This document shows positions 37,304 to 45,741 of a stretch of 64,000 nucleotides of DNA, in pieces. Position 1 is the stretch's first letter; the number at the start of each line of letters is the position of its first letter. The stretch is taken from contig NZ_FNKU01000001.1 of NCBI RefSeq assembly GCF_900100365.1, positions 1,674,001-1,738,000 on the forward strand, read 5' to 3'. A program made the position numbers and the translations under genes. Below the pieces are notes generated by a model. It saw nothing but the letters and a program-made list of their open reading frames with translations. It was not told where the DNA came from and did not search any database. This DNA is from Pseudomonas cannabina (GTDB taxonomy: Bacteria > Pseudomonadota > Gammaproteobacteria > Pseudomonadales > Pseudomonadaceae).

Positions 37304-38472
37304 GAGGGTGTAGACAAAATCATGTAGTGAGTCGGCGCGCGAGTATTCGAGCCTCGGCCAACCAAACCCATGCCTCGCTTACCGCAAAAAGGCGATCATG
37401 ATGCATGATCAGTCGCCGAGCTCTCTCATTCCAGGCATGAGTTCGCTCCACTACCCATCGCTTGGGCATGACCACAAATCCAGTCTGAACAGGCTCCACG
37501 GAAAATAGATCGCCTTGTTCAGAGTGCCATTGCCCTGTTCTTCTGTTATTCGGGCCACGGATCACTTGAACATCGATAGCGTGCAGTTGATGGGTGCGCT
37601 GTGCCCATTTTCCTGCGTACGCACTATCAACAAAAAGCGTGCTCAGTGACGGATATTTTTCCTTCGAGTACGCCACCGCATCATCCGCCGCGTCACGATC
37701 CTGCACGCTTGCAGCACTGATACTGACAGCCAGCAGCAGGCCCAATGTATCGACAATCAGACTTCGTTTACGCCCCTTCACTTTTTTGCCTGCGTCGTAG
37801 CCGCTGTCACCGCCTTGAGGAGAACTGCGGGTCGACTGTGAATCCAGGATCGCTGCTGACGGGCTGTCAGCGCGTTCTTCCCGCTCACGCCATTGAGCTC
37901 GCAAGCGATCATGCATTTGCTCGAACTTGCCTTGAGCGCTCCACCGGCGGAACGTTTTGTAGACATTGTCCCAATGAGGAAAATCGCGGGGTAGCATTCG
38001 CCATGAGCACCCCGTGCGTACGACATAGCAACAGGCTTCCAGCAACGTGCGCCGAGAGTGAAGCGGTGGCACTCCTCGTCCGCCCTGGCTTTCAAACAGG
38101 TCGGCGACCAGTGCCCACTCGGTATCTGTCAAGCAACTCGGATATAGCTGCTCCGGCAGTTGGCGGCGGTGGGTTTCATTGTAGCCATAGGCTTTATTAG
38201 GTTCAGGTGACTGAAAACTTCCCTTGGCCCGCTGCTTTACACGCGTAATCCCTGCCATTTTCAACGCTTTTGCAAAGGTGTCGGGATGCGCAGTGATACC
38301 GGTTTCGGCGAAGAATACGAGCGCCAATTCGGCCTGGCTGGAATAGGGCTGTGCATGAGCGAGTTTCACCAGCACGGGATAGTGCTCGGCGGCAATCGAG
38401 CGAGGACGTCCGGTTTTAGGCATGGCTTGAGGGCAAGGGAGTGAAAGTTTAATTTATTTTGTCTACACCCTC
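37304..38472 (-). mobile_element. IS5-family element of the IS1031 type (1169 bp)
   Basis: Perfect terminal inverted repeats GAGGGTGTAGACAAAAT / ATTTTGTCTACACCCTC, flanked by a TAA duplication (37301-37303, 38473-38475), which fits the TNA targets of the IS1031 group. It entered the CTAA between MITE copy 2 and IS5 copy 2, so it is the youngest of the three. Confidence 0.9.
37320..38423 (-). CDS. IS1031-type transposase
   Basis: 367 residues: an N-terminal helix-turn-helix-like part (TGRPRSIAAEHYPVLVKLA) and a DUF4096-type segment (LTDTEWALVADLFES, RTGCSWRMLPRDFPHWDNVY). The DDE domain follows: AAILDSQSTRSSPQGG, LFVDSAYAGKW and WVVERTHAWNERARRL with the catalytic Glu. Full length, no frameshift, so likely functional. 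Confidence 0.85.
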   Translation of the reverse strand: MPKTGRPRSIAAEHYPVLVKLAHAQPYSSQAELALVFFAETGITAHPDTFAKALKMAGITRVKQRAKGSFQSPEPNKAYGYNETHRRQLPEQLYPSCLTDTEWALVADLFESQGGRGVPPLHSRRTLLEACCYVVRTGCSWRMLPRDFPHWDNVYKTFRRWSAQGKFEQMHDRLRAQWREREERADSPSAAILDSQSTRSSPQGGDSGYDAGKKVKGRKRSLIVDTLGLLLAVSISAASVQDRDAADDAVAYSKEKYPSLSTLFVDSAYAGKWAQRTHQLHAIDVQVIRGPNNRRTGQWHSEQGDLFSVEPVQTGFVVMPKRWVVERTHAWNERARRLIMHHDRLFAVSEAWVWLAEARILARRLTT

Positions 38473-38475
38473 TAA

Positions 38476-39684
38476 GGAGACGCTGAACAATTAACCCGTT
38501 CGCACCGTCCCCATTTCCAAGCCGGTTTTTTTCAACCTGCCGGCCTTATTTTACGTTTCTCGAGCAGATTTCTGCCCTCATTTTGCTGAAAGGCGGGCCA
38601 GTCCCGCCTTTCAGACGGATTTATCCTGCCGTCTGTTGTAAATACCGCTTGGCCAGCATCAGATTGGCCAACCCAAACAAACTGAACAACTGCGCTGTAT
38701 TCTTTTCCAGCCCACGGTAGCGAACCTTGCGATGATTGAAGCGCACCTTGATTACCTGGAAGGGGTGCTCGACCTTGGCACGCAGTTGCGCCTTGGCATA
38801 TTCAATTTTGCGCTTGACCCGATACAGCACGCTGCCTTCGCCGTGCTGCTTGTAACTGCTTGGCCGTTCTGCAATCGACCAGATAACGTCCCGTTCAGCA
38901 TGCTCCGGTCGCTTGGCCGCACCGGTGTATCCAGCGTCACCCGAAACATAGGTTTCGTCACCGTGAAGCAACTGGCCAACCTGGGTGACATCCGCCACGT
39001 TAGCGGCCGTCCCTACTACGCTGTGCACCAGCCCCGACGTGGCGTCTACACCAATGTGGGCCTTCATCCCAAAGTGCCATTGATTGCCTTTCCTGGCCTG
39101 ATGCATCTCAGGATCACGCTTGCCTTCTCGGTTCTTGACCGAGGGCGGCGCGGCGATCAGAGTAGCGTCGACGATAGTGCCTTCCTTGAGCAGCAGCCCC
39201 CGGCTGGCCAGATGCTGGTTAATCGTTTCAAACAGCAGCCGGGTTAGCTGATGGACTTCCAGCAAGCGGCGAAAACGCAGCAAGGTGGTGGCATCCGGTG
39301 CAGACTCGCGACCCAGGTCGATACCCATAAAACCGCGGATGGCCTGGCTGTCGTAGACGGCATCTTCGCAACCTTCATCGGAGAAACCGAAACACTGCTG
39401 CACGACGTACATGCGCAACATGCGCGACACCCCTATCGCAGGGCGTCCGCGCTTGCCTGCGGTGTTGCTATAAAACGGCGCCACTTGCGCCTCCAGCAGG
39501 GCCCAGGGCACCAACTGTTCAAGGTCAGCCAGGAAGCGATCTCGGCGAGTCTGCTTTTTCTTGCCGGTATATTCGAGTTCGGAGAAGGTCTTCTGCACGC
39601 GCGTAACGCTCACGGAGAGGGAGGCTGTTGAAGGAACTTAGTGTGCCAAGGGTGGGGACAGTTGGCTATTTTTGCAGCGCCTCC
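38476..39684 (-). mobile_element. IS5-family element, copy 2 (1209 bp, inverted)
   Basis: Same ends and length as copy 1 but in opposite orientation. Flanks are the TAA/CTAA at 38473-38475 and CTAA at 39685-39688. It interrupts the TnsE-like gene together with MITE copy 2 and the IS1031-type element. Confidence 0.92.
38621..39613 (-). CDS. IS5-family transposase, copy 2
   Basis: 330 residues, identical in protein sequence to the copy at 35389-36381, including all DDE residues. Identity of both copies suggests recent transposition or gene conversion. Confidence 0.9.
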   Translation of the reverse strand: MSVTRVQKTFSELEYTGKKKQTRRDRFLADLEQLVPWALLEAQVAPFYSNTAGKRGRPAIGVSRMLRMYVVQQCFGFSDEGCEDAVYDSQAIRGFMGIDLGRESAPDATTLLRFRRLLEVHQLTRLLFETINQHLASRGLLLKEGTIVDATLIAAPPSVKNREGKRDPEMHQARKGNQWHFGMKAHIGVDATSGLVHSVVGTAANVADVTQVGQLLHGDETYVSGDAGYTGAAKRPEHAERDVIWSIAERPSSYKQHGEGSVLYRVKRKIEYAKAQLRAKVEHPFQVIKVRFNHRKVRYRGLEKNTAQLFSLFGLANLMLAKRYLQQTAG

Positions 39685-39688
39685 CTAA

Positions 39689-40285
39689 AGTTCGACAGCA
39701 GCGAAGGTGTGGATGGCTTGGGAAGGCTCGTGCTGCCACGCCCAATCAAAAGCGCCGCTCTCGAAGAGTTTCTCCAAGAACGATCCACGGTTGAGCCGGA
39801 TCGGCATGCCGAAATCTATGAGGCGAAAGCGGCGCCTTTTAAAGTACTCGGCGCAAAGCGCCCAGTGAAGAAAACAAAATCCGTGGTGAAGGCCAACAAA
39901 AGCCGCCTTGGGCCAGCACCACCTGAGGCAGATGGAGTTTCCGCAGGTACCGGCACGGGAAGTGGAAAGCAAGTTGGCAAGTTAGAGACGGTATCGGATG
40001 AGGAGCATGAGGCTGCGCTCGACGTGGTGCTCGAAACCCAAGGCTTTTTCATGGACATCTGGAAAGCGCTCAAGTCGATTGGCGCTGAAAATCCGAAACA
40101 GATTCTGCGCGTGGACTGGTACACACCCGTGGCGCGATTCAGCAGTAAGCCGCCCCTCGGTATTGTTGAACTCGCGGTCGAAAATGAAGAGGATCTGCCA
40201 TCAGATGTGCGGTCCTGGCTGTATCTGGACCGGAGCGCTGGACTGCGACGAGGCATACTGATCGTGCGCATCAAAACCATCAAGG
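39689..40285 (+). pseudogene. TnsE-like gene, fragment 2
   Basis: Begins at the base after the right CTAA duplication and continues the frame of fragment 1 exactly (CTA AAG TTC: L-K-F). Reads DSSEGVDGLGRLVLPRPIKS, a low-complexity Lys/Pro/Gly linker (KRPVKKTKS, GTGTGSGKQ), then LETVSDEEHEAALDVVLE and SDVRSWLYLDRSAGLRRGIL up to VRIKTIK. There an IS1182 element inserted at AAGG. A stop just inside the IS would end a truncated product. Confidence 0.65.
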
Positions 40286-40321
40286 CAGACTGTGTGAAAA
40301 CACACTGATGAAGGCCCAAGC

Positions 40322-40353
40322 AAACGCCCCGACTTGTTCGGGGCGTTTTTTTT
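40322..40353. terminator. Terminator inside the IS1182 left end
   Basis: AACGCCCCGA pairs with TTCGGGGCGTT around a short loop, followed by eight T residues on the plus strand. It lies beyond the transposase stop and would stop plus-strand transcription coming from fragment 2. Confidence 0.75.
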
Positions 40354-40383
40354 GTATTGGCAGCAGACGAAAAAAATGTCCGC

Positions 40384-41808
40384 TCAGCCCATCAAAGCCA
40401 TCAGATGGCGCACACCGAGCACTTTAATCGCTCGTTTCAGGTTATAGGCATTCACCGCCAAGGCCATTTCAGCTTTTGTACCCTCCAGTTGTCGCAGCAA
40501 GAAACGGCCATTACCAAATAGCCATTGCTTGAGGTTGCCGAAGGGGTGCTCAACGATGGATCTTCGGTTGGCCATCATCTCAGGATGCGCCTGCATTCTT
40601 TGCTCCATCCGCTCGAAAGCCTCTTCATGGGCATGTCGTGAGACATAACGGCGCCGGGCTCGAGTGCATTGCGTTTTCAGCGCGCAGTTGGCGCAGTCAT
40701 CGACCTCAGCCTGATAGATCCGATCACCTTTGTTGTGCTGTTTTAGCGTTAACCATTTGCCTGCCGGACACTGGAAACGATCGTGTCCGGTCTCATAGAT
40801 AAAGTCTTTTCGCTCAAAGAGCTGCTCTTCCTGACTGCCAGGGTTTTTCGAACGATTGGGCGGTACATAGGCCGTAATCGAAGCATCCTCGCAGGCCTGA
40901 AACTGCTTGCCATTGGAGTAGCCGGCATCGGCAGTGACCGTCAGATCATCTTGCTGTAACTCTGCTTTGGCGGCCTTGGCCATCGGCTCCAGTTGCTTTC
41001 GGTCATCGCCATCTTGGGTGACCTCATGATGCAAAATCAGGCAATGCTCGGCGTCCACGACGGTTTGCACGTTGTAGGCCACACGTGGCCCTTTGGCCGT
41101 GCGCATCATTCGGGCATCGCTTTCATGGGTGTTGAACTGCTCGATGCCCATCGAACGCATCAGTGCCTGGCAACTCTGATTATCCTGTTGTCGAGCCTCA
41201 AGCTGTGCCAGGGCTACCTTGATTGCGCTGCGATCAATTGAATCTGTGGTTTCAGCCTTGTCGGCCTCATCCAGCTCGGCCAGATACTGAGCGATGCGCT
41301 TATCCAGTTTTTCTTCCTGGCGCTTGAGCTGCTTCAAATTCACATGACGCCGTGAGGATGCGACCGCCTGAAACTTGCTGCCGTCGATGGCCACCAACTC
41401 ACCGGCGATCAAGCCTGCCGTGCGACAAAACCGAACGAAAGCACGGCAGGTCGCGATGAAGGCGGGTTTATTGTTCTTGCGAAAATCGGCGATGGTCTTG
41501 AAGTCGGGCTTGAGCCGGTTGATCAGCCACATCACTTCGATGTTGCGCTGACACTCGGCTTCAAGACGTCGCGATGAGCGAATCCGCTGAAAATAGCCGT
41601 AGAGGTAGAGTTTTAGCTGATCGGCGGGATCATAAGCAGGGCGCCCCGTGCTTTTTGGAATCGCTTTATCGAAGCCCAGTTGCACCAGATCGAGCCTGGC
41701 AACGTACAGGTCAATGACACGAACGAGGTGATCCTCGGGGATCAACTCTTCCAGCGAGACCGGGAATAGGCTGGTCTGGCTGCGGGACTCACCTTGGATG
41801 TAGGCCAT
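40384..41808 (-). CDS. IS1182-family transposase
   Basis: 474 residues beginning MAYIQGESRSQTSLFPVSLEE in two stretches; 12 upstream codons would run into the hairpin. DUF772 N-terminal region (STGRPAYDPADQLKLYLYGY), catalytic motifs VAIDGSKFQAV, TVTADAGYSNG and a C-terminal Cys-rich part (DCANCALKTQCTRARRR) followed by NRRSIVEHPFGNLKQWL with the last acid. Full length and apparently intact. Confidence 0.88.
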   Translation of the reverse strand: MAYIQGESRSQTSLFPVSLEELIPEDHLVRVIDLYVARLDLVQLGFDKAIPKSTGRPAYDPADQLKLYLYGYFQRIRSSRRLEAECQRNIEVMWLINRLKPDFKTIADFRKNNKPAFIATCRAFVRFCRTAGLIAGELVAIDGSKFQAVASSRRHVNLKQLKRQEEKLDKRIAQYLAELDEADKAETTDSIDRSAIKVALAQLEARQQDNQSCQALMRSMGIEQFNTHESDARMMRTAKGPRVAYNVQTVVDAEHCLILHHEVTQDGDDRKQLEPMAKAAKAELQQDDLTVTADAGYSNGKQFQACEDASITAYVPPNRSKNPGSQEEQLFERKDFIYETGHDRFQCPAGKWLTLKQHNKGDRIYQAEVDDCANCALKTQCTRARRRYVSRHAHEEAFERMEQRMQAHPEMMANRRSIVEHPFGNLKQWLFGNGRFLLRQLEGTKAEMALAVNAYNLKRAIKVLGVRHLMALMG

Positions 41809-41813
41809 AACGA

Positions 41814-41847
41814 AAAATGCTCTGTATCTTTCGATACGGAGCATTTT
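41814..41847. promoter_or_regulatory. Long hairpin directly upstream of the IS1182 transposase start
   Basis: AAAATGCTCTGTATC pairs with GATACGGAGCATTTT (15 bp, one G-U pair) with a TTTC loop, six bases from the ATG. In transcripts entering from outside, the stem would cover the ribosome site, a known way for insertion elements to avoid activation by host transcription. Effect here is inferred. Confidence 0.6.
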
Positions 41848-41888
41848 CTTTGAGCGCTGCGCAGATTGCTAGGTTTTCACACAGTCTG

Positions 41889-42179
41889 AAGGGCAACTAT
41901 TTTTGCGTCGAGGTTCAGCGCAAGGACGGCAAAAAAGGTGAAATACCCCCCGGATCTGCCGGACTGTTGATGAAATTCAGCGAAAATGAAGAGGCGTTCA
42001 AAAATTTCGTCAACGAGCTGTGCCGAAGAATCGTTGGCTACAGAGGGGTGTTCAGCAAGCTCAACAAGCTCTACCCAGCAGACTACGTCACCTTCAACCA
42101 CGGCAAACACGATAAAGAAATTCTTTACCGGAGCATCCTCATCAACAAATTCAGCGAGCTTGGGATCACGCTCAGCTAA
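41889..42179 (+). pseudogene. TnsE-like gene, fragment 3 (C-terminus)
   Basis: After the AAGG duplication the frame of fragment 2 continues as GNYFCVEVQRKDGKKGEIPP, MKFSENEEAFKNFVNELCRR and ends KFSELGITLS. Joining the three fragments without the duplications gives 1545 bases, exactly 515 codons with stop. This is close to the 538 residues of Tn7 TnsE, with about 30-50 residues missing at the 5' end. The C-terminal block (PRV-like strand, Arg/Lys strand, FCVEVQRKDG strand, helix EAFKNFVNELCRRIV) resembles the TnsE C-terminal DNA-binding domain as I remember it. It converges on the transposition genes, unlike in Tn7. Confidence 0.65.
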
Positions 42180-42339
42180 CCTGGATCTCTGTCCCGTCAC
42201 CACTAGTGTCCCGCGGTGGTCAAGCGCGAGAGGATTGAGGTTTCAGCAAGCTTTTTCCAAGGAAGACCGCCATGCCTGTAAATCTCCACGTGGCAGTCAG
42301 GTCGAAAGCAAACAGCAGGTCAGCCTCCATGACTCACCA

Positions 42340-43785
42340 TCATTCTTCTATGGTTCGCTCATAGGTGCTCGCTGATGGCACCCAGAGCCCCCTTTGTGAG
42401 CATTCGATGTTGAATCCAGCAGTCCCCTGGTAGGTTGCCGGCGTATATACCAGCCCCTTGCGACTGACCCTGCCAATCCCATGGAAATAAGCCAAGGCTT
42501 TAACGATCCATCGTGACTCAAAATCGCTAGTCTCGTCGCGTTGTGGCAGCAATTCGACAAGCTCTCTCTCGCGCTTCGCTTGTTTCTGTTGCCTTGCCCA
42601 CCTCGGATCCGGGCGAGAGTTCAGCCCTGCGTTGTAGACCTGATTCAAGTACCCGACGAACCCCGTGACACTTGCCACATGCCCCGGCGACTTACGCCAA
42701 TAGCCGTCGAGTACTTTCTGGTCAATCATGGCGGCAGCCTTCAGTCGCGAATGATCCAGAAGGTCAGAAGCAGATCGCAAGGCGAGCCTGATGGACCGTA
42801 AACTGATGTCACCGGCCGCCAGCCGACTTTGCAACATACGGTGATAACCAGTGATCAACTGCTGAGGCCAAGACTCTCGGGGTTGCTCCATGATGCCCTG
42901 CACACGTCGGTGCTCCGAATCCTCCTCACGGGCTTGTTCGCACACCACTAATCCGTCGAACTCGCTCAGCCAGCTCATCGGCACACGAGAACGGCGCAAT
43001 CCTTCGGCTGAGAAATGCCGCAGCAGCTGAGAGTACTGAGGCACACCCTGCCAGACGTTTTCGAGCTCTTTAAAGAACTTGTAATAGGTGTTGATTTTCA
43101 AGGCCGCAGCCTTGGGTCCGAGCTCAAGCAAAACCCAGTTTCCGAAACGCTCAAATCGCTGCGCCATAGATAGCACGCTTAAACCGCTGGTATTGATTGC
43201 CAGGCGCTTTTGGAAGGTTCGCTCCCAATAGCACCTCTCACATTCCTTGCCTCGCCCGGCTGGTGTGCTGACACCACAAGTCGCGCACGCAAGCACACCC
43301 TGCTCAATGCATACCTTGCAGCGCTTGCGACCATCAAGTTCCGAAATCAGTACGCGATGGCGCCGGCAATCAGGACAGGTTTCGGCAGCAGGGCCGCTGC
43401 ATTTTGGGCAGAGCAATCTGCCGGTCAGCGAGTTCCTCGCTGTTCGCTGAGAAAGCGTTCCACAGGCGTCACAGATTGCCGGTTCACGAAAGTGCACTGC
43501 GCAGGGTTTGCATACAGGCCCATAGGGGGTGATCCGCCCTATCTTAAAATCGACTTTGTTGCATCGGGCACAAGAACCGCGTCTTAAACAGGCACTGCAG
43601 CGAGCGGTCTTATCGAATGTCGGGAGTCTGGCGAAATTGCCACAGGCAGGACATAGTCGACGCTTGAACAGCCGCGGGTAGCAGTTGCCGCAATAGCGCT
43701 TTTCTTGGTAAATCCTCTTAGGCTGCTCAATGGCACGGCCGCAGCCGTCGCATTCACAGCGAGCCAAATGTTCAACGGATACCAC
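42340..43785 (-). CDS. Cysteine-rich zinc-ribbon protein of the Tn7-like element (candidate target selector)
   Basis: 481 residues. About the first 205 residues carry at least ten CxxC pairs (ECDGC, YCGNC, LCPAC, RCSAC, SCARC, VCKPC, ICDAC, LCPKC, TCPDC, RCKVC, ACATC, ECERC), so a string of zinc ribbons. The rest is helical; DLLDHSRLKAAAMIDQKVLD and ASVTGFVGYLNQVYNAGL look like the helical DNA-binding domain of tyrosine recombinases. No Arg-His-x-x-Arg-Tyr catalytic set is visible. It overlaps tniQ by 14 bp. Its place as fifth gene is that of TniE in Tn6022-like elements. A selector related to the recombinase-derived TnsF type is an attractive guess, not shown. Confidence 0.55.
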   Translation of the reverse strand: MVSVEHLARCECDGCGRAIEQPKRIYQEKRYCGNCYPRLFKRRLCPACGNFARLPTFDKTARCSACLRRGSCARCNKVDFKIGRITPYGPVCKPCAVHFREPAICDACGTLSQRTARNSLTGRLLCPKCSGPAAETCPDCRRHRVLISELDGRKRCKVCIEQGVLACATCGVSTPAGRGKECERCYWERTFQKRLAINTSGLSVLSMAQRFERFGNWVLLELGPKAAALKINTYYKFFKELENVWQGVPQYSQLLRHFSAEGLRRSRVPMSWLSEFDGLVVCEQAREEDSEHRRVQGIMEQPRESWPQQLITGYHRMLQSRLAAGDISLRSIRLALRSASDLLDHSRLKAAAMIDQKVLDGYWRKSPGHVASVTGFVGYLNQVYNAGLNSRPDPRWARQQKQAKRERELVELLPQRDETSDFESRWIVKALAYFHGIGRVSRKGLVYTPATYQGTAGFNIECSQRGLWVPSASTYERTIEE

Positions 43786-44893
43786 GTCGTCTGACCTTTC
43801 GTTTCAGTCGCAACCACATACGCAGCGTTTGCGCGGGGCTACTGGGATGTTCACGGTCAACACCGCTCACCAGATGATGCCTGGGCGACTGCAATGCGGC
43901 GACCAGATCCAGCAAAACTGGAGGAGAACCACTGGTGGGTAAATGCAGCGTCGAGGCTGGAAGTGACTCATGCCGTGCCGCTTCGATAAATCTTTGTGGC
44001 CCGGCTGACATTATCACCCACACGATGCTGAGCAGGACAGAGCGCTCAGCGGGAGACAGGTATTCAAGGGGCAACCCCAACGGAATCGGTTGAAGGGACT
44101 CAAGCGGTATACCTAGTGATTCGAAGAATCTTTCAGCCGCAGCGCTATGGCGACGCACTGCTGCCTGAGCAAAGCTCACCAAAGTTCGTGCAACAGTTAA
44201 CCAATCGCGAAAGTCGAGTGGCGATGAGCCGTACAAGGGCCAGCGGCCAATGTTTTCGTCCACGTATATCTGGAAAGCCAGCGCAGCTTCTGCAGCGTCG
44301 CACCGAGCGCCATCGCTTAGCGCAGCACCGCACCTGTAGCAATCACTGAGCGAAGCACCGGCTCTCAGCAGCTCCGGTTGCATAGGCGCCAGACAATGCC
44401 CGCACCGCTCAATCAACTGCACCCCATGTATAGGGCAGCAGGTATGCCAGGCCAAACGCCACTGGATGAAAAAACGTGAATTGGATTGCGCAATGCAATC
44501 CGGGCAGCATTGCAGCCCTCCGCTATGATGACCGCCTCGACAACCCAGTACCGTCAGCCAAGGCCAGCTTGCGCGCAGTAATCTGTGCGGCTGACGCACA
44601 ATCGAAGTCATAACATTTTTGAGGGTAGCAGACTGCAAGCTTGCGCAGGGCACACCCGACTGCTTACTCAGAACCGCAAGCCTACTCACTGAAACAGATC
44701 GATCCAAATCACTTGCCCAAGCCCTAGTGCCAGGCCATGCGATTGCTGTCAACGCTGCTGGTGAGCAGCCGTGAGCCAGAGCCATCCTGATAATCCAGGA
44801 AGTCAGAAGCTCGTCCGTAAGCAGCGGTTTACTAAGAGGCCAGACCGGGTTTACAGAGACTGCTCCCGGATGCCACGAGTAGGACGCAACCAT
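43772..44893 (-). CDS. tniQ: TniQ/TnsD-family targeting protein
   Basis: 373 residues. The N-terminal PLLTDELLTSWIIRMALAHG is the TniQ signature, followed by the zinc segment CCPDCIAQ...WHTCCPIHGVQLIERCGHC (Cys/His pairs). The C-terminal half is helical with no clear helix-turn-helix. At this length it is larger than minimal CRISPR-associated TniQ and smaller than Tn7 TnsD (about 508). It bridges TniB/TnsC to a target recogniser. Overlaps tnsC by 43 bp and the Cys-rich gene by 14 bp. Confidence 0.85.
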   Translation of the reverse strand: MVASYSWHPGAVSVNPVWPLSKPLLTDELLTSWIIRMALAHGCSPAALTAIAWPGTRAWASDLDRSVSVSRLAVLSKQSGVPCASLQSATLKNVMTSIVRQPHRLLRASWPWLTVLGCRGGHHSGGLQCCPDCIAQSNSRFFIQWRLAWHTCCPIHGVQLIERCGHCLAPMQPELLRAGASLSDCYRCGAALSDGARCDAAEAALAFQIYVDENIGRWPLYGSSPLDFRDWLTVARTLVSFAQAAVRRHSAAAERFFESLGIPLESLQPIPLGLPLEYLSPAERSVLLSIVWVIMSAGPQRFIEAARHESLPASTLHLPTSGSPPVLLDLVAALQSPRHHLVSGVDREHPSSPAQTLRMWLRLKRKVRRRGIR

Positions 44894-45741
44894 GACATGC
44901 TCTCGATGAGTTCTATGTCAATGCATTCCTTGCCGGAGACTATGGCCTGCTTCGAGCACTCCATCAGAAGCCGGTGTACATTCCCAAGGTTACCGCCGGA
45001 AATCGCGTGTACACGCCGAGCCTTGTCTGGATGTGCCAGCCCAGAAGGCTTTTTCAAAGGCAGTATCGACTCAAAGCCTTTGAGCATGCGCTGAAATTCG
45101 GGATCGAGCTTCCATTGATCGAGCTTGATAACATCGAAGCGACTGGCATGTTGTGGATCATGATGGAGGATGCGAACAGCATCCGTGGTTCCAACACCAA
45201 TGATTGGAATCACCAGCTCGTTGCAGAGGGACTTCAAAGCGTTCATCACCTCACGCTGCTTGATTGCAGAGCCTGTGAGCAATGAATGGAACTCATCAAT
45301 GATCAGCATTCTGACCTTAAGCTCGCGGAAGGAGTGAATAACCTGGTAGCGCAACGCCAACTTGGTATCCGTGATCCTGTAAGGCATCCATAGCTGTTCC
45401 AAAAGAGCCACATACAGCGCCTTCTCGTCAGCAGTCGATGGGGCCTCTGCCAAAATCAGGGGGCGGACCGGATCATCATTTTCGTCGACGTACCCTTCGC
45501 CATGCGTTTTCTGAAATCGCCTGATAACGGTCGTCTTACCGTTATTGGAATCCCCCACGATCAGCAAATTAGGCATGCGGGCTCGCTTGGGCATGACAAT
45601 CAGATCATTGAGCGTGTCGAGGATTGTGCGAGCCAATGCATAACCTATCCAACGTTCCTCTCCTATGAAGAGGATCCGTTCCCGGTCGCTCAACTGCAAC
45701 ACTGGTCGAAAATCAGGATGGATGTGGTCGTATGTGCTCAT
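44851..45741 (-). CDS. tniB: AAA+ transposition regulator TniB/TnsC
   Basis: 296 residues, a compact AAA+ ATPase. Walker A GDSNNGKT at 63-70, Walker B MLIIDEF at 145-151, sensor GVGTTDA, and an arginine in ASRFDVIKL. At this length it is like TniB of Tn5053 rather than the 555-residue TnsC of Tn7. It polymerises on DNA and links target selection to TnsB. Start overlaps the tnsB stop by ATGA. Confidence 0.9.
   Translation of the reverse strand: MSTYDHIHPDFRPVLQLSDRERILFIGEERWIGYALARTILDTLNDLIVMPKRARMPNLLIVGDSNNGKTTVIRRFQKTHGEGYVDENDDPVRPLILAEAPSTADEKALYVALLEQLWMPYRITDTKLALRYQVIHSFRELKVRMLIIDEFHSLLTGSAIKQREVMNALKSLCNELVIPIIGVGTTDAVRILHHDPQHASRFDVIKLDQWKLDPEFQRMLKGFESILPLKKPSGLAHPDKARRVHAISGGNLGNVHRLLMECSKQAIVSGKECIDIELIESMSWLRPTRGIREQSL

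Larger units (their letters stand above)
40286..41888 (-). mobile_element. IS1182-family element (1603 bp)
   Basis: Terminal inverted repeats CAGACTGTGTGAAAAC / GTTTTCACACAGTCTG with an AAGG duplication at 40282-40285 and 41889-41892. Carries one transposase on the minus strand, a strong terminator near its left end, and a long hairpin just upstream of the transposase start. Confidence 0.88.
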
